Source: Marisa cornuarietis
Lineage: Eukaryota; Mollusca; Gastropoda; Architaenioglossa; Ampullariidae
Direction of reading: 5' to 3'
NCBI GenBank assembly: GCA_004794655.1
Contig: SMMW01000521.1
Coordinates: forward strand, 1,456,001-1,520,000
Length of the DNA stretch: 64,000 nt
Positions 58,467 through 64,000 of the stretch are shown here, piece by piece; position 1 is the first letter of the stretch, and every line of letters begins with the position of its first letter. Below the pieces are notes generated by a model, which saw only the letters and a list, made by a program, of their open reading frames with translations, was not told the DNA's origin and searched no databases. A program made the translations under genes and the position numbers.

Positions 58467-58762
58467 TATATATATATATACACACACACACATATAGAAT
58501 CTTTGGATATTTTATGTAGGCGATCCAGGAGAGGTAACCGTGAATGACTGTAAGCATGAAGTTAGTGAAGGGGACAATGTGACGTGTACATGTTCAACAC
58601 AACGGGAAGGCAGCCCCCCGCCAGTCATATCCTGGGCAGGTGAGACAACATCTCCCACTCTACGCCTGGATGATATCAGAGTTGATCACAAGAAGACGTA
58701 CACGTGTGAGATGATCTGGGGGAACCAAACTAAAACAGTCTCTTACAATCTCCTAGTTAGAG
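55960..58762 (+). CDS. Unit 7: two-domain Ig-like receptor ectodomain
   Basis: Exons: 55960-56020, 56789-56907, 57558-57714, 58520-58762; the frame is open throughout. Exon 1 is longer than in other units (61 nt; MVLGPEKLVLIFSTFALFDV). D1 has LECSHTTDTREWSLSVVC, DVCKWYVT and FFNCSGKWSLPLSAGEYIYR; D2 has CKHEVSEGDNVTCTCS, PPPVISWAGE and TYTCEMIWGNQTKTVSYN. Its most diverged parts are exon 1 and the upstream region. Exon 4 ends at AGAG|GTAACT; read-through meets a stop at 58789-58791. No TM or tail exon follows; the next family sequence is a dead tail exon at 63.4 kb, so the membrane half may have been lost to the rearrangement at 60-63 kb. Confidence 0.75.
56911..56999. repeat. (CA)n microsatellite at the start of intron 2, unit 7
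   Basis: It follows GTAAG of the donor directly. Confidence 0.95.
58288..58382 (-). mobile_element. LINE/SINE 3'-end relic
   Basis: The minus strand reads TTGCGCTATATAAATC followed by (AAT)n, the usual 3' end of CR1/L2-type elements. It lies in intron 3 of unit 7. Confidence 0.45.
58387..58466. repeat. (CT)n(CA)n compound microsatellite
   Basis: It lies about 55 bp before exon 4 of unit 7. Confidence 0.95.
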
Positions 58763-58791
58763 GTAACTTGTTTTCTTTCATCCCACGATGA

Positions 58792-59390
58792 AGCCTAAAG
58801 ACAATAATTATGGTAATGACGACGACGACTGTCTTTCTCTTCCTCCTGGTCACATCTCCATCTCACTCTCATCCGCATGTATGTGCTTCACATATTTAAA
58901 TGTAATTATAATGCAATTATAATTAAGTTTGACGTGGATGGTTTTATTTAAAGGTTTCAGTCCAATCGTATCATGTCTTGTTTCATTACCTGATCTTAAG
59001 TTGTGATTTTGTTTACTTATCATTAATTAAGGTAAATAGTAAAGTGGTTAAATGCCTAGTATCTGGAGAAGCAGTAGCTTTAGTGGTTCTCCGTGCCTAA
59101 GACGCGGTACAAAGAGAGCTAAGCAAAGTTCTCCTTCTGCCGTCGTTACCTCCTCTGATAATTGAAATCCTGTTTTAGGCAAAGCAGCAGTTGTGCGCTC
59201 TAGTCACCGAGCTTTACGTGCATACCTGATATAGATTTACCTTTACTTTTATATATTGTGATATCAGTGCAGTTGTGCAAATCAGTGCAGATATGAATGT
59301 AAAGCAGCGAAACAAAATGCAATGCGATAGGATGTAGAAGAAGGTACAAAAGTACAAGAAAACCCTCAAAAGAAGGAAAGGATGACTATT
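58792..59390. other. Spacer after unit 7
   Basis: No supported feature; AT-rich unique sequence. Confidence 0.4.
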
Positions 59391-59393
59391 TAT

Positions 59394-59530
59394 TTATGCC
59401 AATATGGCAATGGCCATGAGATAAAGCAAAACATTGTAAACCAAAGCAAGAAAGACATTGATACAGAGATTATTGTCAGGCTTTCGAGGATAGTAAAAAC
59501 ATCGCAAGAGTTCTTTACATTTAATATTTT
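59394..59530 (-). other. Conserved minus-strand TM-like peptide, copy F
   Basis: The minus frame reads FLALVYNVLLYLMAIAILA and then a stop. It keeps the hydrophobic core of the family but has lost the SKPDALRV part. Confidence 0.4.
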
Positions 59531-59639
59531 CCTGTTGCAAATGTATGTTTGCATTTTCGAAATAATATGAAAGAATCTCTACACGAAAAAAAACACGCAG
59601 TTTAGTATAGGTAACTGTTTTCACCATCCATCAGAAAGG

Positions 59640-60272
59640 AACCCTTTCATTAAGAAATGTATTTACGAGGCAATGCTTCTACAGTTACGATCCCCAGAAA
59701 AGCATCAATCCCAACGAAAGGAAACAATGAATCAAAAAGAAACTACTACCCCCTTCCCTTGTCTCTGTGTCCTTACTTTCCTAAGCACGTTACTGACGAA
59801 GGCGAACAAAACTAGACTAACAGTTACAAACAGAAATCAATTATCTGTCAGTCAGTATATTTCGACGTCTAATGCGTTCATTCACGCACACACTTGCACA
59901 CTACAGTGATCCTGACTACATCAGAAACTCTAAAACCTGCGGAAGATGACTAACTGTATTCCACTACTTGACTGTACGTGGTCGCCATGACACGCCCATG
60001 GCGTGCGAATCCGCCAAACAAGGAAGTCCGCCGAGTTTTTGACTTCACACGAACCGACTGTTGCTTCTAGAAGAGCCGATCAGACAAACACAAACAAACA
60101 ACTTGAGTTAGTCAGCACACATACCGTGTGACATGCAACTTATGTTGACAAACAATTCGCTCGTAACATAGGCTTATGCAAATATTTCGTCTTGCGTCTT
60201 GCATTTCCACAAAGTCTGGCAATGAGAAAAGTCCAGATACTTTGCTCTATGCGATAACATTTTAGCTACGCT
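59640..60272 (+). pseudogene. Promoter-side relic of an eighth receptor unit
   Basis: The block matches the 5' flank of unit 3 (16600-17250), including CTGGCAATGAGAAAAGTCCA and TCTATGCGATAACATTTTAG. It breaks off at about 60272, just before the place where the start codon should be, and LINE sequence follows. Exon 1 is therefore missing. Confidence 0.65.
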
Positions 60273-60284
60273 TTGCTAGATCGT

Positions 60285-60830
60285 ACGAGGAAATCGTACA
60301 GCGAAATCACAAAACAGTCTCCTCAATGCCTTATTATAGTCAATTAAGTTGTGATAGAGGCTCCGCTGATGATGACCATTCTTTTCTATAAGAATGTGAC
60401 ATTTGAAGATCTCCTCAACTGATTTTTTTCCTGGTCTGAATCCAGCCTGTTCTTCTGCTAGCAGCTCGTCTGCAGGGTTGCTGATGCGGCTCTGATTCCC
60501 TTGGGTGGCTGAAAAGGCTTATGGTTATATAGTTCTAGTGACTGCGTTTATTCTTTGGAACATTCCTTGCGTTCCAAGACTCTCTGACACTTAGGGCCTT
60601 TGTAGTTTCTTCCTCACCCTGATTGAGCAGTTTAGCTGGCACATTATCAACTCCTGGCGACTTCTCTCCCTTCAGATTGTGTACAGCTCTTTCGACCTCT
60701 TTCTGTAGGACTGGTAGGTCTGCAGGTTTCCCGTTTCTAGTCCGATTGTTTTGAAGGATTTTGACATCGGTCTTCAGCTGGAAGTTGTGCAGCTCTTTGC
60801 AGTCCATTGGTTGAGTACAAGATTATTTTC
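60285..60830 (-). mobile_element. LINE reverse-transcriptase fragment
   Basis: The minus strand reads NLKGEKSPGVDNVPAKLL, then, after breaks, AEEQAGFRPGKKSVEEIF and SLYHNLIDYNKALRRLF. These match the LINE RT blocks GKSPGxDxIPAELL, EEQAGFRPGRST and LYHNFIDFKKAFD. It is truncated on both sides and frameshifted. Confidence 0.8.
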
Positions 60831-61791
60831 TGTGATGAGGTCACTATTGCTGTCCTGAGGCATTGTGCTAATCTGTCAGTGAGGTTCCTTAGTAGTTGGG
60901 AGGCCTTTTCGCTGTCTTCATCCCTTTCTTGATGGCAGTCATTAGGGCAATCGATAAAAAATGTTTGATAGCTAGCGAAGCAAGAAAAAAATGCGCAAAC
61001 CCATTTTTTTCTCAGAGATGTTGACCATGCTAGAATATATCCTGGAACATAAGCAAATACAAACGTAAAGTATTTGCTCAGATTGGTCTGACAAGGACGA
61101 ATCTCAAATATGACAAAAGATTTCACAAAAAGTTGTAGCATCTTTGAGCCGTAACGCGGACCAGTAACGAAATAAGAGAAAAGTTTTATAAATTAAGACG
61201 GGACCGTCAAGTCTGAGCCTCAGCCAAAAACAAAACTGACAATGAAGTTGGGAAAACTGAAAAACGCTTCATTAATCTACTGGACACCAATATTGTGAAG
61301 GGAGCAAAAGGTGAGTAAATTGACTGACTTGTCTGTTTGGAGATAACGAGAATTTTAGCGAATAATGTTTTAATGGTCATGTAACAAGCGACCTAAACTT
61401 TCTTGTCAATGAAATATGTGACAAACAAATAAAGAAATAAATCTTCAATATATTTTTGAGGAAGCAAACTCCACAACCTATCTAAATACGCTGGCCTTCC
61501 AAATAGTAATTTAACAAGGAAACTAGGCCTAATGTGGTCATGTTTACATCACGCAATGAAATTTTATATGCGTTCACTGATTCAGTATTTTCTCACTCGT
61601 TTAGGTGGGTAAAATGTCTCATAATCAAGCCGCTTTACCGCAGTCATTGGGAGTGAAGTATACCTTCTTTTTATTGGAATAACTGGATGCCAGGATACTG
61701 TGATATTAACAAATGCAACCTGCTTTCTTGTGTTTCGAACATTCTCCTGCATGATGATGGATGATGATGGATGATTGATGGATGATGATGG

Positions 61792-61854
<63 letters not shown>

Positions 61855-62215
61855 GTTATGAAACGTGAAAAGAGAACAGCTGCTGTTATAAACTGAGATG
61901 TGTATAGCAGGTCCTTCTCAGAGCTTGGTGGTCAGGTCAGTGATGCTCGGGCAATGTCCTGAGTGAACAAACGAAGCGATGATAAGCTTACAACGAAGCA
62001 CATAAGTAAAAGCTTATGCAACATGCATGCTACACAGTGGCCAAGACCGCTCTGGCTCCTGCAAGAAGGAGAAGTGTGGAAGTGATGAGTCAGCAAAAGA
62101 CTTTGCTAGCTCCGCGAGTGAAATGTAAAATATTTATTCCATATTCTACTTTTCTATGTGATAGCTACATGAATTTATTATTTTTCTATCATTTGACTTT
62201 TTGATCTGGAAACAG
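60831..62215. other. Spacer, no gene recognised
   Basis: Contains GATGG, TGAT and GAT simple repeats at 61752-61852. Nothing else is supported. Confidence 0.45.
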
Positions 62216-62444
62216 CGGTCCGCGACCAAGTTGAGATCAGCGGCGTCTCGAGGTGGGAGATTGTAGGAGTTCGCGCACCTAACCTCAGGGACGGACGAGT
62301 TCAGTGCCCTCGTCACCGACGGGTTTGAGTACGACGCCAGCTGCACGACATCGACATACGGTCTGATGTGGCCTTACACTTACGACTTTCCAACGGGGGC
62401 GCCACGCTGTGACAACGGGGCCGCGCCAGACCAGGCGTTTCCAG
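62216..62444 (+). pseudogene. Chitin-deacetylase-like pseudo-exon
   Basis: A GC-rich island after a possible acceptor (ctggaaacag). One frame reads VEISGVSRWEIVGVRAPNLR; a shifted frame continues DEFSALVTDGFEYDASCTT, then YGLMWPYTYDFPTG and APRCDNGAAPDQAFPG. The order GxRAPxL / GFxYDAS / LWPYTxD / CP..xFPG is the pattern of animal chitin deacetylases (carbohydrate esterase family 4). The frame change near 62293 breaks it, and no neighbouring exon is visible. Base composition differs sharply from the surroundings. It is an isolated, probably dead exon copy. Confidence 0.6.
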
Positions 62445-63387
62445 GTGGAAGTCCTTCCTTATTCTTGTTGCTCTACTCCTGGGGCTGCTGCTAGGAGATC
62501 ATCTGAGGTCTTTTGAAAGGGACACAGAACAAGCTCAGCTGACGCACTTACACAACTATTGCTCCATCTCATCATAACCACCCAGCAACTTAGTGTCATT
62601 GTCAGTGCACATCTGGCACACATTTGTGAATTTCACCTTTATAAAAAATAAAGTAAAGGCAAGTCTCCTAAAAGTAATAGACTTATATGACTTACCAGAA
62701 CAAAGATGTCAAAATCGTAATTTACATCTCACTGTAGTTTGAAATGATCTATAGAAAGTACCATTAAATGCAATTAGATCAAGGCCAATTGTTGTAAATG
62801 TAGAATAACTATAATCAGATATTATAATGACCTAAAATAACAGGGGTTTTGATTTTGTGCCAAGGTGGACATATTCGGGCATGTGTGCCTCTTCACTCAT
62901 AGCTTCATATCACTCTCTCCTCTAATGCGGGAAACTCATTACACCTACCTACTCTGTTCTCACAGGGGAGAAGGTTGCTGTCACACTGGGTTTCTCCCAT
63001 TCTGCACAATGTGTGTAAAACATGCAGTACTATCAACCTAGAACAACTTTGCTGCATGTCCCTTTCATGTGTTATACTGCAGCCATTATTTGAGACAACA
63101 GGCTGCTAACGAACTCCTATTCCTAGTGAACAGCATTTAAAAATCATATTTTTATGTTTTGGGTTCATCTACTAATTCTTCTCCCCTACTTCCCTAATTG
63201 TTTGGTATGTCATGAATTCCAACATCTATTTGTATATTTTTTGCAACAAATTGTAATGTGCAATTCATCAAAAATTATATGTAAGGCTGTTGAAAGAAAT
63301 ATAGCCTGTCTTTCTGCCATGGCAAAGAAAACAAAAAGAAATGGTGTACCGAGATAACTGCCAAAGCAGAAGACAAAGCAGTCATGC
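62445..63387. other. Spacer, no gene recognised
   Basis: AT-rich; the open frame at 63154-63357 shows no family features. Confidence 0.4.
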
Positions 63388-63690
63388 AGTAACTACGGTT
63401 GGGAGGAATCTAAGATGGCGTGTAAAAATTATGCGAGCGAGACGGACTCAAAGGGCACGAAGAAAATCAACAGAGCCTGTCGTTTATGCAAATGCAGGGA
63501 CATAGGAAGAGAGACAAACTATAGAGCCCGCTCTGTATGGAAACGTGGAGACAAGTGAGGGGAGGGGAACAATACAGGTTGACCTGTATGCTGTTGTCGA
63601 GAAAAAAACATAAAGAGACAACCGGTGCAGCCTGAGCTGTATGCATTAGATGATGAGCAGCATTTTAAGAGAGACAACTCCGGTTGCTTT
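63388..63690 (+). pseudogene. Dead copy of receptor tail exon 8
   Basis: Nucleotide match to unit 6 exon 8: AACTACGG.. GAGGAATC.. ATGGCG, then the EPVVYANAG, PALYGNVET, VDLYAVVE and QPELYAL coding blocks in order. Several 1-2 nt shifts put them in different frames (KNYAS, then a shifted RACRLCKC; a stop after KRGDK). It stops in the KRDN-coding part, without the last two tyrosine motifs, and joins the 3' flank sequence shared with units 4 and 6. Confidence 0.8.
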
Positions 63691-64000
63691 TAAAGCAAAC
63701 GATCACAACAACTGAAACATTCGGGGAGAAAAATATTATTTTAAGACGCCAAACAAGTTTACAAATGTGAAAGTTACATTAGTAAAGTACATTACAGCGA
63801 TATAGTACATTATAGCAGTATACTACATCACTGCAATATGCATGTATTACAATAGAATATGCCAGCTGTCGGTTGTCAGTGACAAACACTTGAGACTAAT
63901 TCCCAGTTTCCGACTTTTGAATCAGGAACAGGCTGTGTAGCGGTTGATAAATGCAAGATTAGTGGTGGACACATAACTGATTGAAAACTTGATTGTCTTC
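63691..64000. other. 3' flank block of the dead eighth unit
   Basis: Homologous to 34065-34315 and about 54540-54800 downstream of units 4 and 6. Confidence 0.6.

Overview
The window is eukaryotic nuclear DNA: AT-rich, with long introns between short exons, many (CA)n microsatellites, tRNA-derived SINE heads, mariner and non-LTR retrotransposon relics, and LTR and inverted-repeat insertions with target duplications. The mix of mobile elements and repeat-rich introns fits a mollusc, probably a gastropod, but no single-copy marker fixes the species.

The main content is a plus-strand tandem array of seven related multi-exon genes (units 1-7), starting at 1479, 9670, 17254, 26139, 39368, 48966 and 55960. 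Each has the same exon plan. Exon 1 is a 49-61 nt signal-peptide exon. Exons 2 and 3 (about 113-119 and 157-160 nt) together encode a four-cysteine domain, D1. Exon 4 encodes a C2-like Ig domain, D2, with the WGN/YTCEM signature. Units 4, 5 and 6 continue into exon 5 (transmembrane helix), exon 6 (42 nt, basic juxtamembrane) and exon 8 (cytoplasmic tail with repeated YxxV motifs). Joining the exons at the splice sites gives clean frames: 438 codons for unit 4 and 411 for unit 6. Units 1, 2, 3 and 7 have the ectodomain exons but no recognisable membrane or tail exons before the next unit. They are therefore secreted, shared-3'-exon or incomplete genes. Unit 6 is the only membrane form with no visible lesion. 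Unit 4 has a weak donor and a frameshifted tail end. Unit 5 has a 1-nt frameshift in exon 3 and an early stop in the tail.

Layout: 1-1478 flank and promoter; 1479-5037 unit 1; 5.0-9.1 kb orphan D1 exon, a 767-bp retroposed insertion and a LINE scrap; 9.7-12.3 kb unit 2; 14.7-15.5 kb mariner relic and repeat A; 17.3-20.1 kb unit 3; 22.6-23.6 kb solo-LTR-like element; 26.1-33.5 kb unit 4, with a nested partial duplicate in its last intron; 34.3-35.7 kb second solo-LTR-like element; 37.9-38.4 kb tail relic plus repeat A; 39.4-45.2 kb unit 5; 46.1-47.1 kb LINE 3' end, an 18S rRNA-derived fragment and a 68-bp perfect palindrome; 49.0-53.9 kb unit 6; 56.0-58.8 kb unit 7; 59.4-64.0 kb relic of an eighth unit, broken by a LINE fragment and containing a chitin-deacetylase-like pseudo-exon.

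Taken together, the locus looks like an expanding and decaying cluster of paired-domain Ig receptors. Some have long tyrosine-motif tails suited to SH2-type signalling, and others may be soluble. That is the pattern expected of an invertebrate immune or self-recognition receptor family. The function is inferred from architecture only. A short minus-strand, transmembrane-like peptide is conserved about 0.8-1 kb upstream of most units and is unexplained.
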